This document shows positions 16,611-23,886 of a stretch of 43,309 nt of DNA, piece by piece. The notes beneath the pieces are model-generated. The model was not told the origin of the DNA. It searched no databases and saw only the letters and a program-made list of their open reading frames with translations. The DNA lies in NCBI GenBank assembly GCA_937894515.1, contig CALCRH010000179.1, positions 1 through 43,309 of the forward strand. The letters run 5' to 3'. A program made the translations under genes and the position numbers. The DNA comes from an uncultured Clostridia bacterium (lineage in GTDB: Bacteria; Bacillota; Clostridia; Oscillospirales; Oscillospiraceae). Positions within the stretch are counted from its first letter, which is position 1. The number at the start of each line of letters is the position of its first letter.

Positions 16611-18032
16611 TTATCTCCTCCTGTAATTGTTAAACATGTTCAGCGGGTCGGATATGATGACCTGCTCCTTCTGCGCGATCATGGGCTTGATGGGCCTGCT
16701 CATGCACATATAGCGCGTCTCGTCGGCGATGTGGTCCTCCAGCGTAGTGTCCAGGTCCTCCGGGTGGGTCTCGCTGTACATCATCAGCGGGATGGTCCGG
16801 ATGAACTGCCTGCAGCTGTTGAAAATGTACATGCGGGCGTACCCGTTATCATCAAACTGCAGGCGGTAGTGCAGCTGCATCCAGCCGGGGATCCGCTGGT
16901 TGTCGCCGGGGGAGAAGTAGATGCCGTAGCGCATGGCCGTCTCGGCGATGCTCTCGCCGCGGCTGGCGTCCCAGATGGCCGGGTCCGCCACGCTGTCCAC
17001 GATCTTCCTTCCCTTCAGCCAGGGATGCTCCCGTTCAAATTCCGCAATCTTCTTAAACTGCTCGTCCGGCGACCACTTGACGCCCTCGTTGGGCGTCGCT
17101 GTGCAGCCGTAGATCTCCGCAATGCGGTACAGCGTCCCGTCGTAGTCCACAGCCCAGTAGCCCAGACTGAAGGGCTTGCCGTAGCCGAAGTCGTAGCTGC
17201 GCATGATGTTCCAGCCCCGGCACTCGCCGCTGTTCAGGTCGAAGGGCTCGATGACGTGGCACCACCGGTGCTGCCGCCGCAGCTCCTCCGGCTCCACGCC
17301 CAGCTCCGCCGCCTTGCGCACGTCCGGATCCGGGCGGAAATCCTCAAAGAACATTCCTTCAAAGATGTCCCACGACCCATTCAGCCATGCCTCCCGCAGC
17401 TTTGGCGGCAGGTTCTCCAGCTCCTGGATGTACTCCGGCTGCATGGCCATCAGCGCCTTGTTGTCCGTCACCAGCGCCTTCACAAAGCTGTAGTCGTCGG
17501 GATTCTCGCTGCCCTCAAACTTGCGTTCCACAAACAGGCGCTTGAAATAGCCGTGACTGACGCCTCCGGGGTTCATGGTGTAGTAGGTGCGCTTCGGAAA
17601 ATCCTTGGTGGAGCGGACGGCCAGATTGATCTTCCGGATCCACTCCTCCTTCAGGTTTGTGGCCTCGTCGATAAAGATGACGTCGTACTCCGCGCCCTGA
17701 TACTGGCCCAGGTCGCTGTCCGTGGCACAGTAGCCGAACCAGATGGTGCTGCCGTTGAAGAAGGTGAACACCTTGTCGGTCTTGTTGTAGCGGGCAATGC
17801 CGTTGAGCTCCGCCCGCAGAAACTCGATGTGGTTGTTGATGAGCTCCTTATAGGTGGCGCGGACGATCAGGATCTTGATGCCGGGATAGTGCACCGCCAG
17901 CAGCTTGGCCTTGGTCCGGACGGACCAGCTCTTTCCGCCGCCGCGGGCCCCGCCGTAGCCCACATGCCGGTGGGTGTCGGACAGGAACAGTTTCTGCTTC
18001 TCGCTGGGCGGGTCGATGATCAGCTGCTTCAC
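16611..18032 (-). CDS. terL: terminase large subunit
   Basis: 473 residues. ATPase: Walker A GGARGGGKS (27-35), Walker B VIFIDEAT (118-125), and coupling motif region TYYTMNPGG. Nuclease: first acidic residue in RSYDFGYGKPFS (about 280) and a later DSVADPAIWD that can supply further metal ligands. It pumps DNA into the prohead and cuts the concatemer. The ATG overlaps the small-subunit stop by 4 bases and the portal ATG follows its stop with no gap. Together with a P22-like portal this points to headful packaging and circularly permuted virion DNA, which agrees with the contig being opened at an arbitrary place. Confidence 0.92.
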   Translation of the reverse strand: MKQLIIDPPSEKQKLFLSDTHRHVGYGGARGGGKSWSVRTKAKLLAVHYPGIKILIVRATYKELINNHIEFLRAELNGIARYNKTDKVFTFFNGSTIWFGYCATDSDLGQYQGAEYDVIFIDEATNLKEEWIRKINLAVRSTKDFPKRTYYTMNPGGVSHGYFKRLFVERKFEGSENPDDYSFVKALVTDNKALMAMQPEYIQELENLPPKLREAWLNGSWDIFEGMFFEDFRPDPDVRKAAELGVEPEELRRQHRWCHVIEPFDLNSGECRGWNIMRSYDFGYGKPFSLGYWAVDYDGTLYRIAEIYGCTATPNEGVKWSPDEQFKKIAEFEREHPWLKGRKIVDSVADPAIWDASRGESIAETAMRYGIYFSPGDNQRIPGWMQLHYRLQFDDNGYARMYIFNSCRQFIRTIPLMMYSETHPEDLDTTLEDHIADETRYMCMSRPIKPMIAQKEQVIISDPLNMFNNYRRR

Positions 18033-18616
18033 CTGGCCCAGTCCTCCGCTTCGCCGCGGATGATGACCTCCACGGCCTTGTCCGTGCCTGCGTCCGCCTC
18101 CGCCTTGCGTTTATCCATCTCCAGGCGCTCCGCAGCGATGCGCTGGGCCTCTGCCTGGGCCGGTGTGGGAAGGTTGTAGTAATCCCGCATCAGGCCGGTG
18201 AGATCCTTCAGGACGCCGGTGAGATCCTTCAGGGCCTTTGTGTCGATCTTGGCAAACTCCCGCTCTTCCGTCTCCGTGGCACCGGAGCCGATTCCCTCCG
18301 TGATGATGTAACGGTGGAACTGCCGCTCGTCCTCAAAGGCCTCCATCGCCACGTCAATGGCCTTGGTGGTGGCCGTGATCAGCCGGGCCAGCCGGTTGCT
18401 CTCCTTAGCGGCGGATTTTTCGATGGATTTTGCCACCGCCCTGCTGTTGTAGCGCTCCCTCTGTTCCACCCATTTTTCGGCCTTGCTTCTCTCCGCAATT
18501 GCATGCCCGGAAACGCCGTACTTGGCCGCGAGCTTTCGCTGGCTTGTGTTCGTCGTAATATATTCAGTTTTGATCGCATTCCAGTCGATCTCCCGCCTAC
18601 CGGTCACGCATCTCAT
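18029..18616 (-). CDS. terS: terminase small subunit
   Basis: 195 residues. The N-terminal HTH (TSQRKLAAKYGVSGHAIAER) should bind the packaging site. A helical oligomerisation core follows, then an acidic C-terminus that would contact TerL. A duplicated KDLTG stretch (ALKDLTGVLKDLTGLMRD) comes from a 21-bp tandem repeat near 18199-18238. The start is uncertain: ATG 18616 has GGAG touching it, too close to be ideal, while the in-frame GTG at 18607 has good spacing. The upstream DNA holds a long G-rich tract and a terminator, so terminase transcription likely starts close by. Confidence 0.8.
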   Translation of the reverse strand: MRCVTGRREIDWNAIKTEYITTNTSQRKLAAKYGVSGHAIAERSKAEKWVEQRERYNSRAVAKSIEKSAAKESNRLARLITATTKAIDVAMEAFEDERQFHRYIITEGIGSGATETEEREFAKIDTKALKDLTGVLKDLTGLMRDYYNLPTPAQAEAQRIAAERLEMDKRKAEADAGTDKAVEVIIRGEAEDWAR

Positions 18617-18682
18617 CTCCTTTGCTTTTCCATGATACCGTTTTCATCCTTCGTTTCTCTATCCCAGCGCGATGGCGGGCTG

Positions 18683-18740
18683 CTCCCCCCTCACCCTCAT
18701 CCCCCCCTATAGTCCCCCCCTTCTCCCTCTCCCCCCATGC
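18683..18740 (-). other. G-quadruplex-prone G-rich tract upstream of terS
   Basis: The minus (coding) strand carries G runs of 6, 3, 7, 7, 3 and 6 separated by short loops (plus-strand C runs at 18685-18690, 18694-18696, 18701-18707, 18714-18720, 18725-18727, 18731-18736). It sits between the dUTPase-side terminator and terS. Nothing else in the window has this composition. A packaging-site, pausing or replication-barrier role is possible but not shown. Confidence 0.6.
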
Positions 18741-18770
18741 AAAAAGCACCGGCCATATCGGTCGGTGCTT
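18741..18770 (-). terminator. intrinsic terminator ending the early transcript
   Basis: On the minus strand AAGCACCG, an 11-nt loop, CGGTGCTT, then TTT (five T in total after the C). It follows the coiled-coil gene (stop 18783) and precedes the terminase genes, which marks the border between early and late regions. Confidence 0.75.
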
Positions 18771-18782
18771 TCGCTTTTATCC

Positions 18783-19034
18783 TCAATATGAGCTTTTCGT
18801 AACAGCCAGCGGGCAGGCCGTCGGCTCACTGTACAGTCCCGTCTTCTTCTCCAGCTCCACCAGTCTGCGGTTGATCTCCTCATACATGCGGTCGCTCATC
18901 ATGCGGAAATCCTTGGCTCGCTGATTCTGCCATTCTCTTTCCCGCATCTCTTCAAGGCGCCGGTCTGCCTCCAGACGGGTCTTCGCGACCTCCTCGTCGA
19001 TGCGCTTGCGCAGTTCCTTCTTGGTAATAAACAT
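18783..19034 (-). CDS. small coiled-coil protein, unknown
   Basis: 83 residues, ATG preceded by AAAGGAGAAACGAC. Almost wholly helical and charged (RKRIDEEVAKTRLEADRRLE, then MSDRMYEEINRRLVELEKK), probably a coiled coil that oligomerises. It is the last gene of the early operon, followed by a terminator. No family is recognised and no catalytic residues are evident. Confidence 0.65.
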   Translation of the reverse strand: MFITKKELRKRIDEEVAKTRLEADRRLEEMREREWQNQRAKDFRMMSDRMYEEINRRLVELEKKTGLYSEPTACPLAVTKSSY

Positions 19035-19051
19035 GTCGTTTCTCCTTTCGA

Positions 19052-19462
19052 TTATTTCCCGGTGCTGCCGAATCCGGCGTCGCCTCTATCTGTGTCCTCC
19101 AGTTCCTCCACGATCTCCACGTCAGGGAATAAGCACTCAATGACCACCAGTTGGGTGATCTTGTCGCCCACGTCCACCATGTAGTCCGTGTCGCTGTGGT
19201 TGTACAGTTTCACCTGGATGGCGCCTGTGTAGCCCTGGTCTATGACGCCCTCGCTGACGATGCCGTGCTTTACGTTCAGGCCGCTCTTGCTCTTGAGCAT
19301 GCCCACGGTTCCCCGGGGCAGCTCAACGTGTACGCCGGTGTTGATGGTCCGGCTGTCGTGGGCCGGAACCACGCAGTAATAGGGGCTGCGCAGGTCCAGG
19401 CCTGCGTCGGTTGCGTGTGCCCGCTCCGGTGCAAATGCACCGGGATCCAGTTTAATTTTCAT
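19052..19462 (-). CDS. dut: dUTPase, trimeric type
   Basis: 136 residues from ATG 19462, preceded by GGAGGGAAGAAAA and overlapping the HNH gene stop (ATGA). All five motifs are present: TDAGLDL (18-24), KSKSGL (57-62), GVIDQGYTG with the catalytic Asp (72-80), GDKITQL (99-105) and RGDAGFGSTG (126-135). It hydrolyses dUTP to dUMP and PPi, keeping uracil out of phage DNA and supplying dTMP precursor. Length is normal. It is the penultimate gene of the early operon. Confidence 0.93.
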   Translation of the reverse strand: MKIKLDPGAFAPERAHATDAGLDLRSPYYCVVPAHDSRTINTGVHVELPRGTVGMLKSKSGLNVKHGIVSEGVIDQGYTGAIQVKLYNHSDTDYMVDVGDKITQLVVIECLFPDVEIVEELEDTDRGDAGFGSTGK

Positions 19463-19980
19463 TTTTCTTCCCTCCATGAAAATCCGCAAAATTCAAATTC
19501 GTCTTCCTTCAACCGCTTGTAAATGCGGTTGTAAACCACCGCGTCGGAAACGTAGGCTTCCTTTGCCGCTGCCGCAACGCTGGGGAACACCGCCACCACC
19601 CTGTGGTTCCGGTCGATCTTCCTGACCACCTTTCGGTTCCAGGTGCAGCGCTTCGCCACCTGCTGCACTGTGCTCCAGCCCAGGTTCGCCAGCTCATCGT
19701 CCAGGCAGCAGCCGTTTTTGTGGATGACCACCTTGCCGGGCCGCGGCCCGCCCATAAAGGCATCCCGCATGAGGGACGCCGCCGTGAAGATCCTGCGTTT
19801 CCGGTTGTCCATGATGATGGTAAACTGGCGATAGGTGTGACCGCCGTTTCTCCCGATGGAACCGTTCAGGCGCCGCCAGCTGCCGTCCTCCCGCTGCCGC
19901 CGCACCTGGGCCAGCTCGTTGATCTGATAGTGATAGAATGTTCCTTGGATGTCCACCCAGTGGTCCTCCGGTGCGATCAT
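19459..19980 (-). CDS. HNH/NUMOD-type endonuclease-like protein
   Basis: 173 residues from ATG 19980, which overlaps the preceding membrane-protein stop (ATGA). It has the HNH homing-endonuclease-like order: a basic segment with FTIIMDNRKRRIFTAASLMR, a zinc-less HNH-like core (GKVVIHKNGCCLDDELANLGW), then a C-terminal NUMOD1-like HTH (NHRVVAVFPSVAAAAKEAYV, then SDAVVYNRIYKR). These are usually free-standing selfish nucleases that nick or cut phage DNA at specific sites. The canonical second His/Asn are not clear, so activity is uncertain. Its insertion leaves both neighbours intact and coupled. Confidence 0.65.
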   Translation of the reverse strand: MIAPEDHWVDIQGTFYHYQINELAQVRRQREDGSWRRLNGSIGRNGGHTYRQFTIIMDNRKRRIFTAASLMRDAFMGGPRPGKVVIHKNGCCLDDELANLGWSTVQQVAKRCTWNRKVVRKIDRNHRVVAVFPSVAAAAKEAYVSDAVVYNRIYKRLKEDEFEFCGFSWREEK

Positions 19981-20177
19981 TTGACCACCCCATTCATGAT
20001 TGCCCAGATAGGCAACGCCGCGATCAACGAAACAACGGTAGAAAAAATTGCGATTGTGATAATGTCCTTCGTTTTTCGCTTTAACCGCCACCATACATAC
20101 TCCGCGACGTAATATATCAGCCCAAACATCAGGCCGACGCCCAGAAAGCACAGGGCAAAAATCCATATAAAGCTCAT
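19977..20177 (-). CDS. small two-helix membrane protein
   Basis: 66 residues from ATG 20177 with a good CTCAGGAGGAAGAA leader. Two hydrophobic segments, about residues 3-27 (FALCFLGVGLMFGLIYYV) and 38-62 (IITIAIFSTVVSLIAALPIW), flank a basic loop RLKRKTK, so both ends probably face the same side. No family is recognised. Membrane genes in early phage operons often act in exclusion of other phages or in inhibition of host functions, but nothing here proves that. Confidence 0.65.
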   Translation of the reverse strand: MSFIWIFALCFLGVGLMFGLIYYVAEYVWWRLKRKTKDIITIAIFSTVVSLIAALPIWAIMNGVVK

Positions 20178-20371
20178 TTCTTCCTCCTGAGATTGGAATA
20201 CCATTGCAGCTCGTTGGTATCGGCGCGTACCCTGGCCTCCGCGGCCTTCCGGGCGTAGCGCTCGTTGCGTCCGGCTATGTGCTGAAGGTACTCCTCGCAA
20301 TCGATCTTGCAGGTGCCGCTCCGCCTTGGGCATTCCCGGAGGCAGGGGCCGATGGTCTCAGCCCTTGCCAT
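20174..20371 (-). CDS. small Cys-rich protein
   Basis: 65 residues. Four cysteines in CLRECPRRSGTCKIDC (residues about 10-25) look like a compact metal site, followed by a basic helix (RNERYARKAAEARVRADTNE). It overlaps both neighbours and therefore belongs to the early operon. No known family. Confidence 0.6.
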   Translation of the reverse strand: MARAETIGPCLRECPRRSGTCKIDCEEYLQHIAGRNERYARKAAEARVRADTNELQWYSNLRRKK

Positions 20372-20603
20372 AGCTGCCCCTCCTGCTGCCCATGCTGCAG
20401 AAGGCCTCCTCCGGCTTCTGGCCCATCTGCTTCAGCTGCAGCTCCGTTCCGCACACCCCTTGCAGCTCGCACTCCGCGCACCGCACCGGCATGATTACGC
20501 CGCTGAACGTCAGATAATCTGCGAGCTCCTCCGTCGTAAACTCATGCATCGCCGCAGGGCATTGCAGATCGCTCAGGATCTCCAGCAGTTGTTTTATGTC
20601 CAT
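20358..20603 (-). CDS. small zinc-binding protein
   Basis: 81 residues from ATG 20603 (AAGGAG 11 nt upstream; overlaps the preceding stop as ATGA). An N-terminal helix (MDIKQLLEILSDLQCPAAM) is followed by RCAECELQGVCGTEL and a C-terminal FCSMG, which could form a zinc site from four to five cysteines. Related small proteins are common in Firmicutes prophages, without known function. Confidence 0.65.
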   Translation of the reverse strand: MDIKQLLEILSDLQCPAAMHEFTTEELADYLTFSGVIMPVRCAECELQGVCGTELQLKQMGQKPEEAFCSMGSRRGSYGKG

Positions 20604-20926
20604 CAGTAAACGCACTCCTTGATGTAATCGTACCGTTCCTTGAAGGGCCGGTACAGCTCGCCGAAGATCTCCCGGAGCGGCCCGTCCAGCTTCTCCTGCA
20701 GATAGTCGGCCTCGGTGTTCTTCTTCCTGGTCTCAAACACGCCGCCGTACTTCTTCGCCTCCGCCATCGCGTCCTGCGTGATAGCGATGATCTTGGCCTT
20801 GCTCACACCGTTTTTGTACATGGCCCTGGCGAACACATCCGCCGCAAACTGCTCCCCGGTGTCCATTCCGGCGTTAAAAAGATTGTTGTTCTGCTGCTCC
20901 AGCATCTCCGCCAGCTTCTTACCCAT
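20603..20926 (-). CDS. hypothetical early phage protein
   Basis: 107 residues from ATG 20926, with AAGGAGGACAGACA directly upstream; the longer frame above it overlaps the next gene and lacks a start site. Helical and charged: KKLAEMLEQQNNNLFNAGMD, a middle AITQDAMAEAKKYGG, and a C-terminal LREIFGELYRPFKERYDYIK. The profile resembles helical regulators of unknown family. It is coupled to the next gene by ATGA. Confidence 0.7.
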   Translation of the reverse strand: MGKKLAEMLEQQNNNLFNAGMDTGEQFAADVFARAMYKNGVSKAKIIAITQDAMAEAKKYGGVFETRKKNTEADYLQEKLDGPLREIFGELYRPFKERYDYIKECVY

Positions 20927-21104
20927 TGTCTGTCCTCCTTGAACACCCATCCTTGTCCGGGTCAACGCTGCCCAGCATCGGACAGACATGAAATGTCCCG
21001 GTGTAATCCTCACGCAGCCGCTTGCAGCCCCGGCAATGCGGAAGAGCATCCTTGCGGAGGCGGGCGTTTTCAAGGATCAGGGCGCTGATTTCTTTTCCAC
21101 TCAT
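20919..21104 (-). CDS. small zinc-finger-like protein
   Basis: 61 residues from ATG 21104 with GGAGGAGTACAAGCC upstream; the ATG overlaps the radical-SAM stop. It contains HCRGCKRL, then HVCPM and DGC, four cysteines that can bind one zinc. Helical N-terminus SGKEISALILENARLRKD. Function unknown. Confidence 0.65.
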   Translation of the reverse strand: MSGKEISALILENARLRKDALPHCRGCKRLREDYTGTFHVCPMLGSVDPDKDGCSRRTDNG

Positions 21105-22012
21105 GGCTTGTACTCCTCCCATGTGCATTTCTTGAAAATAAACTTATTGTTCACCCATCTCTGGAAATGGACAATCTCGTCAGACGCATGAGGCTTATCA
21201 TAGATCATCACATAAGGGTCATAACCAAGTTCTTTCAGCGTCATAACCCTGTAAAGGTTTTCCTCCATCGTGCTGTTAAAATTCGTCAAGCAGTAGACCA
21301 TCCCGATGTTACTGTTCCTGCGGAACTTCTCTGCGAAATTTCTGAATTTTTGCTCAAGGTTATCCTTCGGATTATCCCACGCGAAATGAAGGCTTTTAAT
21401 CCTCATGTGGTTAATGTCATCGATGTCATCATCGTCCAAAAGTCTGATGTCCAGTCCCTGATTGAATGTGATCTCCGCGCCAGTTTCCCTGTATTGACGG
21501 AACAGATCGCGCTTATCTTTGCAAGCCGTGATATTCGGGTCGAGCACCTCAATGTGCTTCTGCCCGTTCCAAAAATCTTCCACATCTGCCACTTTAACAG
21601 CGCAGCGTCCTTCCTTTGCTGCCACATGACAGAACGCGCATCCGCGAGGGCATCCACGGCTGGTCATCGAGATAGCATAATCGAACTTCGGATATATCGA
21701 GTAATCTGGAAACATTGTTTCGATTTCAGGAGGGAGATTCTGATCTTTGCTTTTGTCGTAGACCTCCTTGCCGTCCACAAGTGAAATCGCATACCCTGTC
21801 CCGCCCTTGATGATCTTGTCTGCGTTTGTAGGCTCAGGCTCGTCATCACTGTATGCATCGCTGAAAACCTTCGACATATAAACAATGTCGTAATGCTCCC
21901 AGCCCCACCACCATTCGACCTGATCTCCTCTGGCCTTGTGATAGGCAGAGATTCGCATCAGCGCGAGATTCGGAAAGTTGTGACCGTCCACATCAATCAG
22001 GCCGATCTTCAT
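21101..22012 (-). CDS. radical SAM protein carried as phage cargo
   Basis: 303 residues. CPRGCAFC (Cys121, Cys125, Cys128) is the canonical CX3CX2C site for the 4Fe-4S cluster that binds S-adenosylmethionine. The N-terminal 110 residues (MKIGLIDVDGHNFPNLALMR ... ARGDQVEWW) look like a cobalamin-binding-like Rossmann domain, as in MiaB-like or B12-type enzymes, but I see no DxHxxG cobalamin motif. A barrel follows (EITFNQGLDIRLLDDDDIDD, SLHFAWDN). Substrate is unknown. Homologs occur in many Firmicutes phages and bacteria. The gene and the next three are visibly more AT-rich than their surroundings, which suggests later acquisition. It is inserted in frame with the operon through ATGA overlaps. 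Confidence 0.8.
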   Translation of the reverse strand: MKIGLIDVDGHNFPNLALMRISAYHKARGDQVEWWWGWEHYDIVYMSKVFSDAYSDDEPEPTNADKIIKGGTGYAISLVDGKEVYDKSKDQNLPPEIETMFPDYSIYPKFDYAISMTSRGCPRGCAFCHVAAKEGRCAVKVADVEDFWNGQKHIEVLDPNITACKDKRDLFRQYRETGAEITFNQGLDIRLLDDDDIDDINHMRIKSLHFAWDNPKDNLEQKFRNFAEKFRRNSNIGMVYCLTNFNSTMEENLYRVMTLKELGYDPYVMIYDKPHASDEIVHFQRWVNNKFIFKKCTWEEYKP

Positions 22013-22335
22013 GCTTCATCCTCCGCATCCATTCTTGCCCCGCAGACAGGACAGTAAAACCACTCGAACTTGTCAACATCTTCCTCTGTAAGGCAGCATC
22101 CGCAAACTGTGCACCTGATTGCTTTACTTCCGTCCCAGAATTTATATCGACCGCTGTCATCCCACCGCCCATGCACCACAGGCACAGCGTCAATGGTGGG
22201 TGCGTGTTCAACCTCAAAAACACAATGAGTAAAACCTGCCGCAAGACTGTCCTGACCGTCTTCTCGGTTGATCTGTCGGTCATAGTTTTCTCCGATTCTT
22301 TCCAGCAAAGATCCACGGTCAATCAAGTCCATCAT
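22009..22335 (-). CDS. phage zinc-ribbon protein of the small APTIDAVPVVHGRW type
   Basis: 108 residues. The N-terminus (MMDLIDRGSLLERIGENYD) and centre (APTIDAVPVVHGRW) are very common in Firmicutes phages. Two CxxC pairs follow (CTVCGCC and CPVCG), forming a zinc ribbon that ends in an acidic tail. Function is unknown. It overlaps the next and preceding genes by 4 bases. Confidence 0.8.
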   Translation of the reverse strand: MMDLIDRGSLLERIGENYDRQINREDGQDSLAAGFTHCVFEVEHAPTIDAVPVVHGRWDDSGRYKFWDGSKAIRCTVCGCCLTEEDVDKFEWFYCPVCGARMDAEDEA

Positions 22336-22586
22336 GCATCTTTCCTTTCTCCGTCAGCGCAGAACCATCCTTTTTCAGAAAATGTGCATTGATCTCCGTA
22401 TTTACAGTCATCACAGCGAACCACAATTACTGCATCAACAGTCGGAGTGTCTGCAATGATCATCTGAACTTTTTTATGCACCGCAAAGTTAATCATCTGA
22501 TTAACCTCAATGTCGATCTCCGGCAATGTTGCCATGTATGCCTCCGATTCGTCGAAGGCCATCTGGTCTGCGTCAACTAATCTCAT
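22332..22586 (-). CDS. small zinc-finger protein related to its neighbour
   Basis: 84 residues, ATG preceded by AACAGGAGAAAAAAAT. It shares the TPTVDAV motif with the 22009-22335 product and carries RCDDCKYGDQC and WFCADGER at its C-terminus. The two may stem from a common ancestor or swap parts. Function unknown; part of the AT-rich island. Confidence 0.7.
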   Translation of the reverse strand: MRLVDADQMAFDESEAYMATLPEIDIEVNQMINFAVHKKVQMIIADTPTVDAVIVVRCDDCKYGDQCTFSEKGWFCADGERKDA

Positions 22587-22779
22587 ATTTTTTTCTCCTG
22601 TTCCAAGCTCTCATCAGATTTCTTTTATTATGGTTTTCCGGTACATGAAACGACACTCTGAAAATGCAGCCGTCCGAATGCCATCCCCTGATCCGCCAAT
22701 TCTTATCACCGTTGTAGTATTCTCTTTTTTCGATTTCTACATCGCAACCGCAGAACGGACAAGGTTTCAGTTCACTCAT
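22573..22779 (-). CDS. Lar-like restriction-alleviation family zinc protein
   Basis: 68 residues, ATG preceded by GCAGGAGGCGGGAAG. It shows the family pattern: LKPCPFCGCDVEIE at the N-terminus, a central WHSDGCIF and a C-terminal AWNRR. Members of the Lar-type family are often annotated as restriction alleviation proteins after Rac-prophage Lar, which modulates type I restriction-modification. For most phage members, including this one, that activity is unproven; the zinc-binding residues are what can be seen. Confidence 0.65.
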   Translation of the reverse strand: MSELKPCPFCGCDVEIEKREYYNGDKNWRIRGWHSDGCIFRVSFHVPENHNKRNLMRAWNRRKKYEIS

Positions 22780-22958
22780 CTTCCCGCCTCCTGCATCTCA
22801 CGCTTGGCCCGCAGCTGGGCCTCCTTTTCCGCCTGCTCCAGCAGATCCGCGGCTTCCCGCAGGAGGAACGGCAGCGTGGGCGGCACCTCGATGCCGGGCC
22901 GCTCACAGACCCTCGCATGGCGCCGGAGCTGCCCAGCCGTGTATAAGTAATCAGTCAT
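22776..22958 (-). CDS. small helical phage protein
   Basis: 60 residues from ATG 22958, with GGAGGAGATTGAAG upstream. It contains YTAGQLRRHARVCERPGI, then PTLPFLLREAADLLEQAEKE, a pattern I have seen in small Firmicutes phage proteins. No function known. It overlaps RusA and the Lar-like gene. Confidence 0.6.
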   Translation of the reverse strand: MTDYLYTAGQLRRHARVCERPGIEVPPTLPFLLREAADLLEQAEKEAQLRAKREMQEAGR

Positions 22959-23337
22959 CTTCAATCTCCTCCACTTCGACTCTGATGCAGTCCTGGTCGT
23001 GGAACCGGTGCTCCAGTCCGGCGACGTACTTCCTGCTGTCGTCCTTGATGAGGACGCCCTTCATGCCGTCCTCGATGAGCTTCGCCATGTATGCGTGGTT
23101 GCTCAGGTCCAGCCGGTCATTCCAGTAATACCGGATCACCACAGGCCGCTCCAGCAGCCTTGGCTGTTTGATCTGCTTCCGGATCGCCGCCGCGGTCTGC
23201 AGGTGCCACATCTGGGCGTCCTCCCGCCGGGCTGCCCAGTGCTTCCCGGCGTAGATCGCGTTCATGCCGTACCGGGAATTCCAGAGCTTCCTTCCCTCCC
23301 GGCCACGGGGATACTTGATCGTAAAGCTGTAGGTCAT
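22951..23337 (-). CDS. rusA: RusA-like Holliday junction resolvase
   Basis: 128 residues from ATG 23337, overlapping the upstream stop; a longer in-frame extension covers another real gene and is rejected. The active-site layout of RusA is visible: RLDLSN (Asp77), Lys86, ED (Asp90) and IKDD (Asp99/Asp100). The enzyme cuts four-way junctions in recombining or replicating phage DNA, so it fits with RecT, the YqaJ exonuclease and SSB of the same operon. Confidence 0.85.
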   Translation of the reverse strand: MTYSFTIKYPRGREGRKLWNSRYGMNAIYAGKHWAARREDAQMWHLQTAAAIRKQIKQPRLLERPVVIRYYWNDRLDLSNHAYMAKLIEDGMKGVLIKDDSRKYVAGLEHRFHDQDCIRVEVEEIEDD

Positions 23338-23657
23338 TCCGCCAGCACCTCGCTGAGCTCCTCCACGCTCATCTGGCCGCAGACGGTCTTTTCCATCTGC
23401 TCTCGCAGCATGGCCGCGGTCTCCAGCTCGTCCAGCCCCCGGTGGATATACATGGCAATGAGTGCATCCCATTCCTGCGGCGTCTGAGCGAGCTTGTAAC
23501 CGCCCTCCTTCACCGCCAGGATCGGCACCCCGGAGCGCCGCAGCTCCCGGACCCGCCGCCGCATCTCGCGGTCCGTCAGGCCCATGCGCAGCGCCAGCTC
23601 GCTGCGGGAGCAGATTTCTCCCGGCAGCAGCTGTGTCCTGCTTGTCAGTTCGTTCAT
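23334..23657 (-). CDS. HTH DNA-binding protein, early operon
   Basis: 107 residues, ATG preceded by GAGGAGGAACAGGA. Residues about 12-50 form a winged-helix-like region (SRSELALRMGLTDREMRRRV then RELRRSGVPILAVKEGGY, with a wing ending in KLAQ). The C-terminal helix (EELSEVLAE) is acidic. Winged-helix proteins at this place are often replication or transcription accessory factors. Not named. Confidence 0.65.
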   Translation of the reverse strand: MNELTSRTQLLPGEICSRSELALRMGLTDREMRRRVRELRRSGVPILAVKEGGYKLAQTPQEWDALIAMYIHRGLDELETAAMLREQMEKTVCGQMSVEELSEVLAE

Positions 23658-23884
23658 TCCTGTTCCTCCTCATATTTCAGCTCCAGCGCACGGTAGACCT
23701 CGCACTTCTCAAAGTGCCTGCAGCAGAACACCTCGGTCTGCAGCTTGAAGTCCTTGCGCTTGCGGTAATAGTTCTGCAGCTGCGTTCCCGGCAGCAGCCC
23801 CTCGCAGATCAGCCGGTTCTTCCCGTTGTCCGTGACGTAAAACGGGCAGGTCACATAGACCTGGATATAGCTCCCGCTCGCCAT
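23654..23884 (-). CDS. conserved small Cys-containing phage protein
   Basis: 76 residues from ATG 23884; an in-frame GTG at 23890 is also possible and would overlap the loader stop by 4 bases. YIQVYVTCPFYVTDNGKNRL and ICEGLLPG plus EVFCCRHFEKCEVY give a Cys pattern seen in many Firmicutes phages next to helicase-loader genes. Function unknown. Confidence 0.65.
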   Translation of the reverse strand: MASGSYIQVYVTCPFYVTDNGKNRLICEGLLPGTQLQNYYRKRKDFKLQTEVFCCRHFEKCEVYRALELKYEEEQE

Positions 23885-23886
23885 GC

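Noticed and set aside
22951..23673. Longer (240-residue) version of the RusA frame
   Set aside because: The upstream part lies out of frame over the HTH gene 23334-23657 and reads as low-complexity Gly/Ala/Arg; the start at 23337 overlaps the preceding stop.
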